Shown here: positions 17,303 through 25,684 of the stretch, one piece after another | Numbering within the stretch: position 1 is the first letter of the stretch | How the letters are laid out: the number at the start of each line of letters is the position of its first letter | From: Nitrospirota bacterium | GTDB lineage: Bacteria; Nitrospirota; JACRHJ01 | Direction: 5' to 3' | NCBI GenBank assembly: GCA_016212105.1 | Contig: JACRHJ010000022.1 | Coordinates: 1 to 64,000 of the forward strand | Length of the DNA stretch: 64,000 bases | Made by a program: the position numbers and the translations under genes | Notes under the pieces: model-generated | The model's input: the letters and a program-made list of their open reading frames with translations, nothing else | Told to the model about the DNA's origin: nothing | Databases searched by the model: none

Positions 17303-17378
17303 GTCTTTGCGAGGAGCGAGGCGACGCGGCAACCTCCACCATTTACTTCCTGGACCCCGTGTCAGGCACGGGGCGACA
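17303..17378. repeat. Two dispersed repeats between waaA and lpxK
   Basis: A TTTGCGAGGAGCGAGGCGAC-type element (17303-17338) and a TGGACCCCGTGTCAGGCACG palindrome (17346-17378) fill the gap. Relatives lie at 1411 and 45645, and at 2122 and 51121 respectively. No gene is seen. Confidence 0.7.
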
Positions 17379-17409
17379 AACAAAGAAATCAGCGGCCTAA
17401 AGTTATGAT

Positions 17410-18495
17410 ATGAAAATATCGCCACACATAGCCGAAATACTGAAGGGGGTGTCGCCGCTGCCCCTTTATTATTTCGTGCTCTACCCGTTCAGCCTCGCGT
17501 ATTCGCTCGTCATGACGGCACGGGCGTGGCTTTACATGTCCGGCCTGCTGCGGCGGAGGAGGCTCCCGTGCAAGGTCGTGAGCGTCGGGAACATCACCTC
17601 GGGCGGCACCGGCAAGACGCCCATGGTGACGCATATTGTCAGGAGGCTCTCGTCAAAAGGGAGAAAAGTTACGATAGTCACGCGGGGGTACGGCGGCTCT
17701 ATGGAGGGCGGCACGGCAGTCGTGTCCGACGGGGAAAACATACTCCTGAATACTGAGCAGGCTGGCGACGAGGCGGTACTTCTCGCAAAGGGACTTCCCG
17801 GCGTCCCGGTGGTCATGGGGGGCGACAGGTACGATGCGGGGATGCTCGCCGTGCGCCGGTTCAACCCCGATGTTGTCATACTCGACGATGCGTTCCAGAG
17901 GCTCGACATAATGCGCGACCTGGACGTCCTACTGCTGGATGCAGGCAACCCGTTCGGGAACGGTTACACGCTGCCTATGGGCTACCTCCGCGAGCCGAGG
18001 CGGGCGGCGGGGCGGGCGGACATCGCCGTCCTGACCCGTGCGGATGAGGGCAACCTCAACTCTGGAATGGCGAAGGTCGCGGGTGTCGCACCGGGCCTGC
18101 CGGTAGCCGGGGCCGAGCACCGGGCAGAGTCTCTGAAAAGTCTTCTGGACGGGAAAGAACTGGGGCTTTCATGGCTTTCCGGGAAACGCGTCATAGCCGT
18201 CTCGGGTATAGCCAATCCGGCCTCTTTTGCGTTGATTTTAAACGGCTTAAATGCTAAAATCGCGGGCAATATCGATTTTTCCGACCACCATGCATACCGT
18301 GCCGACGACATCGAGACCATCGACGCCCTTGTGGAATCGGCCGGCGCGGAAGTCGCGGTTACCACGGAAAAGGACGCGGTCAAGCTTTCCGGGCTCATGC
18401 CTGGCCGGGCGAGGGTCCTTGTGCTCGGTATAGAGCTTGTGATTACAGTCCGGTCTGAAATATTTGACGATGCGCTTGAGGAATTGTACGCATAG
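17410..18495 (+). CDS. lpxK: Tetraacyldisaccharide 4'-kinase LpxK
   Basis: Membrane-associated P-loop kinase (361 aa) that phosphorylates the 4' position of the lipid A disaccharide to give lipid IVA. An N-terminal hydrophobic segment (about 18-48) precedes the Walker A motif GGTGKTP (65-71). VTRGYGG and DDAFQ are the other family markers. Order waaA-lpxK is common. The 123-bp spacer after it shows no clear gene or repeat. Confidence 0.95.
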   Translation: MKISPHIAEILKGVSPLPLYYFVLYPFSLAYSLVMTARAWLYMSGLLRRRRLPCKVVSVGNITSGGTGKTPMVTHIVRRLSSKGRKVTIVTRGYGGSMEGGTAVVSDGENILLNTEQAGDEAVLLAKGLPGVPVVMGGDRYDAGMLAVRRFNPDVVILDDAFQRLDIMRDLDVLLLDAGNPFGNGYTLPMGYLREPRRAAGRADIAVLTRADEGNLNSGMAKVAGVAPGLPVAGAEHRAESLKSLLDGKELGLSWLSGKRVIAVSGIANPASFALILNGLNAKIAGNIDFSDHHAYRADDIETIDALVESAGAEVAVTTEKDAVKLSGLMPGRARVLVLGIELVITVRSEIFDDALEELYA

Positions 18496-18618
18496 GGCAT
18501 TTACCACGCAAATGCGGCTGATATACGTATTACATCCAAGTGTTATACATGAGGTCTCGATATATGCTACCCCCAGCGATATTCATACTTCCAGAGAGAG
18601 GATACAGGGTAGTCATCG

Positions 18619-19563
18619 ATGAGAACCGGAGACAAAAAAACAACCTGGGCAAGAAAGCTCGGCTGGGCGGTGGAGTACATGGCGGCGATGGCTGGCGTCG
18701 GAGTCTTTCACCTGATGCCGTTTACATGGGCGGTCCGGCTTGGGGGGCTGCTCGGCTCCCTCTGGTATTATGTTGACCAGAGGCACAGAACGGTTACGCT
18801 CGACAACCTGAAGCTGGCCTTCACGGGCAAGTCCCCGGAGGAACTTGAGAAAATAGCCAAGCGGGCTTACAGAAACCTGGGCTATTCAGCGGCCGAGTTC
18901 ATACGTTCCAATAGGTACGGAGAGCACCCGATAGAGGCATACGTGGAGTTCGTTAACTACGACTCCTTCGTACGGGCGCACGCCAAAGGCAAGGGCGTGC
19001 TTTTCGTGACCGGCCATTTCGGCAGTTGGGAACTCATGGCCATGGCGCACGCGTACTCCGGGAACCCGAGTTCCGCAGTCGTGAGGCCGCTCGACAACCC
19101 GTACCTCGACCGCATGGTAACGAGGTTAAGGACACGCTGTGGCAACTCGATGATAAACAAGTCCAGGGGCATGAGGGAGATACTGAGGGCGCTGGACAAG
19201 GGGCGGGGCGTCGGGATCCTCCTCGACCAGAACGTCGCTAAACGGGAAGGCGTGTTCGTGGACTTCTTCGGGAGGCCGGCCTGCACAAACAAGGGCCTCG
19301 CCATTATCGCGCGAAAGACCCAGGCGCCGGTTGTCCCGACGTTCATCGTCAGGAAAAGCCTTACTCGACACAAGTACGTCTTCGGCGATGAGATACCACT
19401 CATTGATACCGGAGACAAGGATGCGGACATCCTTGAGAATACCCAGGCCTACACAAGGGCCATCGAGGACATGGTGAGGAAGCACCCGGACCACTGGTTC
19501 TGGATGCACAGGCGCTGGAAGACGCGCCCGGACGACGAGCGGGAAAGATATACCGCAAGGTAA
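18619..19563 (+). CDS. lpxL: Lysophospholipid-acyltransferase-family lipid A acyltransferase (LpxL/HtrB-like)
   Basis: Late acyltransferase of the LpxL/LpxM family (314 aa), which adds a secondary acyl chain to Kdo-lipid IVA. The N-terminus has a membrane anchor (around 17-52). The catalytic H(x4)E is H133/E138 in GHFGSWE. DQN near residue 205 and WFWMHRRWK at the C-terminus are typical. ATG 18619 follows a GAT-rich leader with weak ribosome site. Which chain position it fills cannot be told from sequence. Confidence 0.88.
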   Translation: MRTGDKKTTWARKLGWAVEYMAAMAGVGVFHLMPFTWAVRLGGLLGSLWYYVDQRHRTVTLDNLKLAFTGKSPEELEKIAKRAYRNLGYSAAEFIRSNRYGEHPIEAYVEFVNYDSFVRAHAKGKGVLFVTGHFGSWELMAMAHAYSGNPSSAVVRPLDNPYLDRMVTRLRTRCGNSMINKSRGMREILRALDKGRGVGILLDQNVAKREGVFVDFFGRPACTNKGLAIIARKTQAPVVPTFIVRKSLTRHKYVFGDEIPLIDTGDKDADILENTQAYTRAIEDMVRKHPDHWFWMHRRWKTRPDDERERYTAR

Positions 19564-19577
19564 GCCAAAAGGGAATA

Positions 19578-20615
19578 ATGAAGCCTGAAAAGATACTGGT
19601 GAGGGCCACCAACTGGGTTGGCGACGTCGTAATGTCCATGCCCGCCGTCACGGCCATCAGGAAGAACTTCCCCGGTTCGCATATAACCGTCCTGGTCAAA
19701 CCGCCCATGCACGAGCTTTTCGTGGGCAACCCGGCGGTTAACGAAATAATCGTATTCGACCGTAAGGGCGAGTACAGAGGCCCGGCCGGAATAGCCAGAC
19801 TCGCCAGGGAACTGCGCCGCAGGCGCTTCGACAGGGCCATACTCCTCCAGAACGCGTTCGAGGCGGCGCTTATAACATTTCTTGCCAATATCCCCGTAAG
19901 GATGGGCTACAACACCGACGGCCGCGGGATACTCCTTAACATGGGCGTCAAGGTATCCGAGGAGACCAGAAGAAAACATCAGGTATTCTACTACCTCGAC
20001 ATGCTTGACGCGCTCGGGATCAAGGCCGGGTATTCCGCTCCGAAACTGTATGTCGGAAAGCCCGAGTCCGAATGGGCGGCAGGCCTGCTAAAATCACACG
20101 GCATAACGTCCAGAGACCTGATAGCAGGCATAAACCCCGGGGCGCAGTACGGCGTCGCCAAGCGGTGGCACCCGGAGCGGTTCGGCCAGGTCGCGGACAG
20201 CCTGGCCAAGAAGGACGGGGCGAAGGTGATAATATTCGGCGGCCACGGCGACATCGCCACTGCGGGCGCGGTCCAGGCGTCCATGAAGGGGCAGGCGTTG
20301 AACCTCGCGGGCAAGACTACCATCCGTGAGCTAATGGCGCTTATAAAGAACTGCCGCCTGTTCATAACCAACGACACCGGCCCGATGCACATTGCGGCGG
20401 CGCTCGGCGTGCCGACGCTCGCCGTCTTCGGCTCGACGGACCATATCGCGACGGCGCCGCACGGTAACGGGCACAAGGTCGTCCGGGAGCCGGTCAACTG
20501 CAGCCCATGCCTGAAGCGCACATGCCCGGACAAGAGCTACATATGCATGGAGCGCGTGACGGCTGCAAGCGTTATCAGGGCCGCGCGCGAGATGCTGGGG
20601 GACAGGGTTGGCTGA
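19578..20615 (+). CDS. waaF: ADP-heptose:LPS heptosyltransferase II
   Basis: GT9 enzyme (345 aa) that adds the second L-glycero-D-manno-heptose of the inner core. The N-terminal ATNWVGDVVMS and the ADP-binding TNDTGPMHIAAALG near residue 260 are characteristic. It begins 14 bases after the lpxL-like gene and overlaps gmhB by 8 bases. WaaF is preferred over WaaC because the neighbouring GT9 at 21147 has the WaaC-like N-terminus PSSLGDVIH. Confidence 0.9.
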   Translation: MKPEKILVRATNWVGDVVMSMPAVTAIRKNFPGSHITVLVKPPMHELFVGNPAVNEIIVFDRKGEYRGPAGIARLARELRRRRFDRAILLQNAFEAALITFLANIPVRMGYNTDGRGILLNMGVKVSEETRRKHQVFYYLDMLDALGIKAGYSAPKLYVGKPESEWAAGLLKSHGITSRDLIAGINPGAQYGVAKRWHPERFGQVADSLAKKDGAKVIIFGGHGDIATAGAVQASMKGQALNLAGKTTIRELMALIKNCRLFITNDTGPMHIAAALGVPTLAVFGSTDHIATAPHGNGHKVVREPVNCSPCLKRTCPDKSYICMERVTAASVIRAAREMLGDRVG

Positions 20616-21177
20616 CAGGGCAGTATTTCTCGACCGTGACGGGACGATAAACGAGGAGGTCGGCTACCTGTCGGACCCGGAACAGGTCGCCCTCCTGCCC
20701 GGCGCGGCGGATGCTCTCGCCAGATTAAAACAGGCCGGCTTCGCGCTCGTCGTCGTGACTAACCAGTCGGGCATAGCGCGCGGCTACTTCGGCGAGGACG
20801 AGCTGCGCGGCGTGAACGAGACCCTTGGCCGGTTGCTCGCGGAAAGCGGCGCCGCAATTGACGCGTTCTACCACTGCCCGCACCACCCGGCTCACGGCGA
20901 GGTGCGTGGCTGCGACTGCCGAAAGCCTAAACCGGGCATGGCCATTCGCGCCGCGAGAGAACTCGGGCTTGACCTCGCACGGTCCTATTTCGTCGGCGAC
21001 AAGCAGACCGACGTCGAACTCGGAATGAACGCGGGCGGCAAACCGATTCTCGTCCTGACCGGATACGGCCGCGAGGAATGGTTTCTGATGGAGTCGAGGG
21101 GGATAACACCGGCCGGGGTCTTCGACAGCCTGGCGGAGGCGGCCGATTGGATTATCGAAGACTCGAAAAAGTCCTGA
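20608..21177 (+). CDS. gmhB: D-glycero-beta-D-manno-heptose 1,7-bisphosphate 7-phosphatase GmhB
   Basis: HAD-superfamily phosphatase (189 aa) in ADP-heptose synthesis. The nucleophile motif is DRDGT (9-13), and the structural zinc loop is visible as C90, H92, C102 and C104 within CPHHP...CDCRKPKPG. The start is TTG 20608, overlapping waaF; there is no ATG in a better place. It overlaps waaC by 31 bases. gmhA and the ADP-transferase HldC are not in the window. Confidence 0.93.
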   Translation: MADRAVFLDRDGTINEEVGYLSDPEQVALLPGAADALARLKQAGFALVVVTNQSGIARGYFGEDELRGVNETLGRLLAESGAAIDAFYHCPHHPAHGEVRGCDCRKPKPGMAIRAARELGLDLARSYFVGDKQTDVELGMNAGGKPILVLTGYGREEWFLMESRGITPAGVFDSLAEAADWIIEDSKKS

Positions 21178-22181
21178 TAATAAAGCCCAGCTCGCTCGGC
21201 GATGTGATACACGCGCTCCCTGTCGCGTCCGCGCTGAAGGCTGCCTTGCCGGCCGTGGGCATAGACTGGGTAGTAGGCCGTGGGTACGAGGGCGTGCTTG
21301 AGGGCAACCCGGCCATCGGCCGCGTCATCGTGTTCGACCGGAATATGCTCAAGGGGCCGGGCTGGTCCGGGCGGCTAATGGGCTTCCTCCGTGAACTCCG
21401 GCGCGAGCATTACGACCTCGTCATCGACCTCCAGGGGCTCCTCCGGAGCGGGCTGATTACGGCGGCTTGCATGGCGGACCGCAGCATGGGCTTCGCCAAC
21501 GCCCGCGAGGGGGCGACGCTTTTCTACACTGAACTTGTGCCGGTGCCCGCCACTAATATACACGCCGTGGACCGGTACATGCTGACGCTCGCACATATAG
21601 GCATAAACACTGCCAGCCCGTGTGAGTTTTCGATAAGACTGTCCGGCGAGGACAGGGCAGAGGCTGACGCGCTCCTTGAGGAGTTCGGCATACGGCCCGG
21701 AGAGCCGTTCGCCGCATTCGCGCCCTCGGCGCGCTGGGATACCAAGCGGTGGCCGGCGGCGAACTTCGTCGAGGTTGCTGACCGTATCCATAAAGGACGC
21801 GGTCTGAAGCCCGTTTTCGTAGGCACGGCGGACGAGGCCAGGTTGATGGACGGCGTGCCGGATGCGCCCGCCTGCCGGGGCGGCATGGCCTTCGGCCGGA
21901 CGACTCTCAAAGTACTTGGAGCGCTCCTGTCGAGGGCGTCGGTGCTTGTAACGAACGACTCCGGCCCGATGCACATGGCGGCCGCGGCGGGGACGCCCGT
22001 GGTCGCGGTATTTGGCCCGACCGACCCCGGCAAGACGGGGCCGTACGGCGACAGGCACAGGGTGCTTACGGCTGATATTGAGTGCAGGCCGTGCTTCAGG
22101 CGTTCCTGCGACAACGTGAAATGCCTATCAGGCGTGACGGCGGAGCAGGTTTATGAGGCGGCGTCAAGTATTATAGGATAG
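21147..22181 (+). CDS. waaC: ADP-heptose:LPS heptosyltransferase I
   Basis: GT9 enzyme (344 aa) that adds the first heptose to Kdo-lipid A. The N-terminus IIKPSSLGDVIHALP is WaaC-like, and the ADP-binding segment TNDSGPMHMAAAAGTP is intact. The start is taken as TTG 21147, 7 bases after GGAGG (21135-21139); a longer upstream frame reads out-of-frame gmhB sequence and lacks homology. The 31-base overlap with gmhB is unusually long but is supported by the conserved N-terminus. Confidence 0.9.
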   Translation: MDYRRLEKVLIIKPSSLGDVIHALPVASALKAALPAVGIDWVVGRGYEGVLEGNPAIGRVIVFDRNMLKGPGWSGRLMGFLRELRREHYDLVIDLQGLLRSGLITAACMADRSMGFANAREGATLFYTELVPVPATNIHAVDRYMLTLAHIGINTASPCEFSIRLSGEDRAEADALLEEFGIRPGEPFAAFAPSARWDTKRWPAANFVEVADRIHKGRGLKPVFVGTADEARLMDGVPDAPACRGGMAFGRTTLKVLGALLSRASVLVTNDSGPMHMAAAAGTPVVAVFGPTDPGKTGPYGDRHRVLTADIECRPCFRRSCDNVKCLSGVTAEQVYEAASSIIG

Positions 22182-22183
22182 GC

Positions 22184-22260
22184 TGTCATTCCCGCGAAAG
22201 CGGGAATCCATTGTAATGCATAAATTCAAAATGGACCCCCGTTTTCACGGGGGTGACAGA
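22184..22260. repeat. Composite two-hairpin repeat (copy in forward orientation)
   Basis: Two palindromes, CATTCCCGCGAAAGCGGGAA (core of 22184-22210) and a GGACCCCCGTTTTCACGGGG-type hairpin (22228-22260), are joined by a short AT-rich linker. The unit is bounded by GTCA at the left and TGAC at the right. The whole unit is the near-exact reverse complement of 10218-10291, and a variant copy lies at 33568-33668. Confidence 0.8.
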
Positions 22261-22343
22261 CAAGGGCTGGCACACGGACCGGCCCCAAAATAATCATTCA
22301 CGAAACACGAACACGTTTCACGTCCTTTTCTTTGGAGGCATAC

Positions 22344-22514
22344 ATGGCGATAGACAAGGAGCTTCTGGACATACTGGCCTGCCCGAAATGCAAGGGCGAC
22401 GTCCGGCTTACAGACAGCGGCGACGGCCTCGTCTGCGACGCATGCAGGCTGAAATACCCGGTAAAGGACGACATACCCGTAATGCTGGTGGACGAAGCGG
22501 AGAAACTCGGCTGA
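22344..22514 (+). CDS. Trm112/YcaR-family small zinc-ribbon protein
   Basis: Small protein (56 aa) of the UPF0434/Trm112 family with two CxxC pairs: C13/C16 (CPKC) and C31/C34 (CDAC). Bacterial members commonly sit near lpxK and kdsB, but their role is unclear; eukaryotic and archaeal Trm112 activate methyltransferases. The start is ATG 22344 behind GGAGG (22334-22338); an upstream in-frame ATG overlaps that site and is rejected. A GT2 gene follows after one base. The region contains several SAM methyltransferases, so a Trm112-like activator role is possible but speculative. Confidence 0.82.
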   Translation: MAIDKELLDILACPKCKGDVRLTDSGDGLVCDACRLKYPVKDDIPVMLVDEAEKLG

Positions 22515-22515
22515 G

Positions 22516-23268
22516 ATGCCGCACGTCTCGGTAGTGATAATAACGTACAACGAGGAGGCCAACATCCGCGCCGCGCTCGAGAGCGCGAACTGGGCCGGCG
22601 AGACAGTCGTGCTCGACTCGTTCAGCACGGACAAGACAGTGGAGATATGCCGCGAGTACACGGACAAGGTATATCAGGAGGCGTGGCGCGGTTTTTCCGG
22701 ACAGAAGGCGCGCGCGGTCTCTCTCGCATCGAACGACTGGGTGTTCGTCCTGGACTCGGACGAGCGGTTCACTCCGGAGCTTGCCGCCGAGATAAAGAGG
22801 CTGACGGCCTCTGATCCGGATTATGACGGCTACAGGTGCGCGCGCAGGAACCACTTCATGGGCCGCGAGATAAAATATGGCGGCTGGTACCCGGACTACT
22901 CCGTCCGTCTGTTCGACAGGCGCAAGGGGAGGTTCGGAGACAGGGCCGTACACGAAGCGGTAGTGGTGGACGGCGCGGCCGGGACGCTTGTGAACCCGAT
23001 GCTCCACTTCACATACTCCGGCGTATCGGACTACCTTGTCCGGATGGACAGGTACAGCTCTCTTGCCGCCGATGAACTGAAGAAGGCCGGCCGGCAAGCG
23101 TCCGCGACCGACATGCTGTTCCGGCCGCCGCTGACTTTCATCAAGATGTTCTTCATGAAGCAGGGCTTCAGGGACGGCATGCACGGCCTTGTGATCGCCC
23201 TGCTTTACGCGTTTTATACATTCTCCAAGTACGCGAAGCTCTGGGAGATGGGGGAGAAAAAGCAGTAG
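22516..23268 (+). CDS. GT2 glycosyltransferase, WaaE/KdtX-like (inner-core hexose transferase)
   Basis: GT-A-fold family 2 glycosyltransferase (250 aa). It opens with VSVVIITYNEEANI, has the metal-binding DSDE at 80-83, and WRGFSGQK, characteristic of the WaaE/LgtF group that transfers glucose to heptose I of the LPS core. The C-terminal hydrophobic part (LVIALLYAFYTF) suggests membrane association. It lies one base after the Trm112-like gene and among heptosyltransferase genes, which supports a core role. The donor sugar is unknown. Confidence 0.82.
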   Translation: MPHVSVVIITYNEEANIRAALESANWAGETVVLDSFSTDKTVEICREYTDKVYQEAWRGFSGQKARAVSLASNDWVFVLDSDERFTPELAAEIKRLTASDPDYDGYRCARRNHFMGREIKYGGWYPDYSVRLFDRRKGRFGDRAVHEAVVVDGAAGTLVNPMLHFTYSGVSDYLVRMDRYSSLAADELKKAGRQASATDMLFRPPLTFIKMFFMKQGFRDGMHGLVIALLYAFYTFSKYAKLWEMGEKKQ

Positions 23269-23270
23269 GG

Positions 23271-23400
23271 GGCGCAGTATATTGCGCCAGCACCTTATGT
23301 CGTCATTCCCGCCCCGGCTTTATGAATGCCAGGGTAAACTCCAGCGGGAACCCAGCGGCTTATTAGTCATTCCGAGCGAAGTCGAGGAATCTGCTTTTTG
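23271..23400. repeat. Three dispersed repeats upstream of the waaQ-like gene
   Basis: A GGCGCAGTATATTGCGCC hairpin (23271-23288), a degenerate CATTCCCGCCCCGG...GCGGGAA element (23301-23353) and a CATTCCGAGCGAAGTCGAGG element (23365-23400) fill the gap. The last one runs into the start codon of the next gene and recurs at 53268-53302. Confidence 0.75.
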
Positions 23401-24489
23401 TCTACAATTAATCTGCGAGAGGTACAGTGTATCCTCGTCATAAAGCTCCGGCATATCGGCGACGTGCTGCTGACCACGCCGACATTCAGGGCGCTCAAGA
23501 CGGCCATCCCGCATGCGCGCACTGTGGCCCTCGTACCCAAGGGCACCGAGGACATGCTGACACTGAACCCGTGCGTGGACGAGGTAATCACCTTCGAGAA
23601 GGGCGCGGGTCTCGTGCATGAGCTTGGTCTTGTGAGAAGGCTCCGGGCGGAGAAGCCGGACCTCGTAATAAACATGACCGAGGGCGACAGGGGCGCGATA
23701 ATGGGGCTTCTGTCCGGCGCGCGGTACAGGATAGGCGTTGACCCGGAGGGCCGGGGATTCCTCGGCAAGAGGCTCGTGTACACGCACACCGTGCCCACGG
23801 TCTATGACGGCCGGCACAAGGCGGTCATGGATATGGACCTGCTCGGACCGCTGGGCATAGCTCCAGTCACGACCGGCGCGGAGCTTTATACGTCCCAAGA
23901 AGACGACGAATATGTCGCGGGCATCCTCGAACGGAACGGCGTCCCAAGGGACGCGAAAACAGCAGTCGTGCACCCGACTTCCCGGTGGCTGTTCAAGTGC
24001 TGGCGTGACGAGGCGGTAGCGGCAGTTATAGACCATATAGAGGGCAGGGGGATACGCGCGGTAATCACTTCCGGCCCGGACGCGCAGGAGCTGGACAGGG
24101 TACGGAACATCCTGTCTCTCGTCAGGTCCAGGCCGGTTGACCTGTCGGGAAAGCTGACGCTCAAGAGGCTTGCGTCGGTGTGCAGGAGAGCGGAGTTTTT
24201 CTTCGGCGTGGACACCGCGCCGATGCACATGGCGGCCGCGGTTGGGACTCCCGTCGTCGCGCTCTTCGGGCCTTCGGACTCTGTGCTCTGGGGACCCTTG
24301 ACCGGCAGGCGCGTCGTGGTCGAGAAGCTCGCGGAGTTCCCGTGCATCCCTTGCCACAGGGACGGCTGCGAGGGCAGCAAGAGGAGCCGGTGCCTGGAGA
24401 CGATAACAGTCGAGGACGCGGTAGAAGCGATTGAGATGTTTATAGGAAACATAAAGGCAGGGCCGACACGCGGGTCGGCCCCTACATAA
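23398..24489 (+). CDS. waaQ: GT9 heptosyltransferase, WaaQ-like (heptosyltransferase III)
   Basis: GT9 protein (363 aa) with the RfaQ-type N-terminus LVIKLRHIGDVLLTTP and the ADP-binding VDTAPMHMAAAVGTP. RfaQ-type enzymes add a branching heptose to the inner core. Both ends touch repeats. The proposed start TTG 23398 lies at the end of a repeat, and the last ten codons (ending AGPTRGSAPT) are translated from a GGGCCGACACGCGGGTCGGC repeat (24459-24489). The core domain is complete without them. The exact linkage made is not predictable. Confidence 0.82.
   Translation: MSTINLREVQCILVIKLRHIGDVLLTTPTFRALKTAIPHARTVALVPKGTEDMLTLNPCVDEVITFEKGAGLVHELGLVRRLRAEKPDLVINMTEGDRGAIMGLLSGARYRIGVDPEGRGFLGKRLVYTHTVPTVYDGRHKAVMDMDLLGPLGIAPVTTGAELYTSQEDDEYVAGILERNGVPRDAKTAVVHPTSRWLFKCWRDEAVAAVIDHIEGRGIRAVITSGPDAQELDRVRNILSLVRSRPVDLSGKLTLKRLASVCRRAEFFFGVDTAPMHMAAAVGTPVVALFGPSDSVLWGPLTGRRVVVEKLAEFPCIPCHRDGCEGSKRSRCLETITVEDAVEAIEMFIGNIKAGPTRGSAPT
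24459..24489. repeat. GGCCGACAC-type repeat forming the 3' end of the waaQ-like CDS
   Basis: The palindrome AGGGCCGACACGCGGGTCGG followed by CCCCTACATAA lies inside the reading frame and supplies the last codons and the TAA stop. Relatives in gaps are at 33674, 45740 and 51190. Confidence 0.8.
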
Positions 24490-24494
24490 AAGCA

Positions 24495-24576
24495 GGTCCC
24501 TCGACTTCGCTCGGGACGACGTTTCACCTGTTAAAAGTTTTTGGGCCGCCTTTTTACAAAAAGGCGGGCCTTTCTC
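24495..24576. repeat. Dispersed repeat and 45-bp hairpin element upstream of a GT4 gene
   Basis: CCCTCGACTTCGCTCGGGAC (24497-24516, relative at 9277) is followed by a 45-bp element (24531-24576). The element consists of TTAAAAGTTTTTGGGCCGCC, a run of T, ACAAAAAGGCGGG and CTTTC; its core CCGCCTTTTT/AAAAAGGCGG forms a hairpin. Near-identical copies are at 26271-26315 and, inverted, at 29364-29413. Confidence 0.8.
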
Positions 24577-24589
24577 TCTTCAAGGTTTT

Positions 24590-25684
24590 ATGCCCACAAG
24601 CGTCCTATACGTCTCGCACACGCCGGAGTTCAAGGGCTCGGCGGTGAGCCTGTACCAGCTTATGACCGGGCTGGACAGGGCGAGGTTCCGGCCGGTCGCG
24701 GCGTTCAGCAAGCCGGGTCCGATGGTCGAAAAGTTGACGTCGATTGGCGTGCCGGCATACGTGCTCGCAAGACGCGGGCTCCTCTGCATTGGCCTCGTCC
24801 GCGAGGCGATGCGGCTTATCAAGGCAGAAGGAATAGGGCTTGTACACCTGAACAGCGCAGTGCCGTTCTCGAAGTATGCCGGAATCGCAGCGAAGCTGTC
24901 CGGCGTGCCGGTCGTCTGGCACGTACGCGAGGACCCGGAGGGCAGCCGCGTCCGGAAGAACGGCCCGTGGGTGAGGCTCCTGTCGGACAGGATATTCGCG
25001 GTATCCACCGACATCGAGGTATACTTCAGTTCAAGCGGCAAGGCTCTGAAGATATACAACGGCGTGGACACGGACGTCTTCAGGCCGGGCCTCGACGGCG
25101 GGTCGTTCCGGGACAGGTACGGCATTCCCGTAAACGCGTTCGTGTTCGGGATGGTCGGGACCATCGAGCCCCGGAAGGGCGTTCTGAGCTTCCTCGAAGC
25201 GGCGGAGACGCTGCTTGCGGCCCGGCCCTCGGCGTGGTTTCTGATAGTAGGCTCCGGGCAGAGGGAGAACGAGGACGAGCTGCTGAAGTACCTTGAAGCC
25301 CGGCCCGCGCTGAAGGCGCGTACTACGCTCGCGGGCCGCGTGACGGACGTCCCGCTTGCCATGGCCGCGCTCGACGTGCTGGTCATGCCTTCGTTGTGGG
25401 AAGGTTTCCCGAGGGCGCTTATCGAGGCGATGGCCTGCGGCAGGCCGTCGATAGCGACGCAGGTAGGCGAGGTCGGGAATATCCTGGAGGACGGCAGGAC
25501 GGGGTTCGTTATACCCAAGGCCGAAGTGTCCGCCATTTCCGGCGCTATGCTCCGTTGCATGGAAATGGGCGACGACCTCCTTGAGATGGGGCGGCTGGCA
25601 CGCGAGGCCGCCGTGGAGCGGTTCGGCATCAAGCGTCACATAGACCTGGTCATGGACGAGTATGACAAAATCACGGCACGATAA
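24590..25684 (+). CDS. GT4-family glycosyltransferase
   Basis: GT-B retaining glycosyltransferase (364 aa). The acceptor half opens with VLYVSHTPEFKGSAVS, and the donor half has GTIEPRKGV and the EGFPRALIEAMACG segment, in which two Glu residues seven apart (EX7E) bind the nucleotide sugar. It starts after a 45-bp hairpin repeat and overlaps the next gene by 23 bases. It belongs to the core or O-glycan set. Sugar specificity is unknown. Confidence 0.88.
   Translation: MPTSVLYVSHTPEFKGSAVSLYQLMTGLDRARFRPVAAFSKPGPMVEKLTSIGVPAYVLARRGLLCIGLVREAMRLIKAEGIGLVHLNSAVPFSKYAGIAAKLSGVPVVWHVREDPEGSRVRKNGPWVRLLSDRIFAVSTDIEVYFSSSGKALKIYNGVDTDVFRPGLDGGSFRDRYGIPVNAFVFGMVGTIEPRKGVLSFLEAAETLLAARPSAWFLIVGSGQRENEDELLKYLEARPALKARTTLAGRVTDVPLAMAALDVLVMPSLWEGFPRALIEAMACGRPSIATQVGEVGNILEDGRTGFVIPKAEVSAISGAMLRCMEMGDDLLEMGRLAREAAVERFGIKRHIDLVMDEYDKITAR

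Noticed and set aside
16002-17342. 446-aa minus-strand frame opposite waaA
   Set aside because: Antisense shadow of a clear WaaA, and it runs into repeats at its upstream end.
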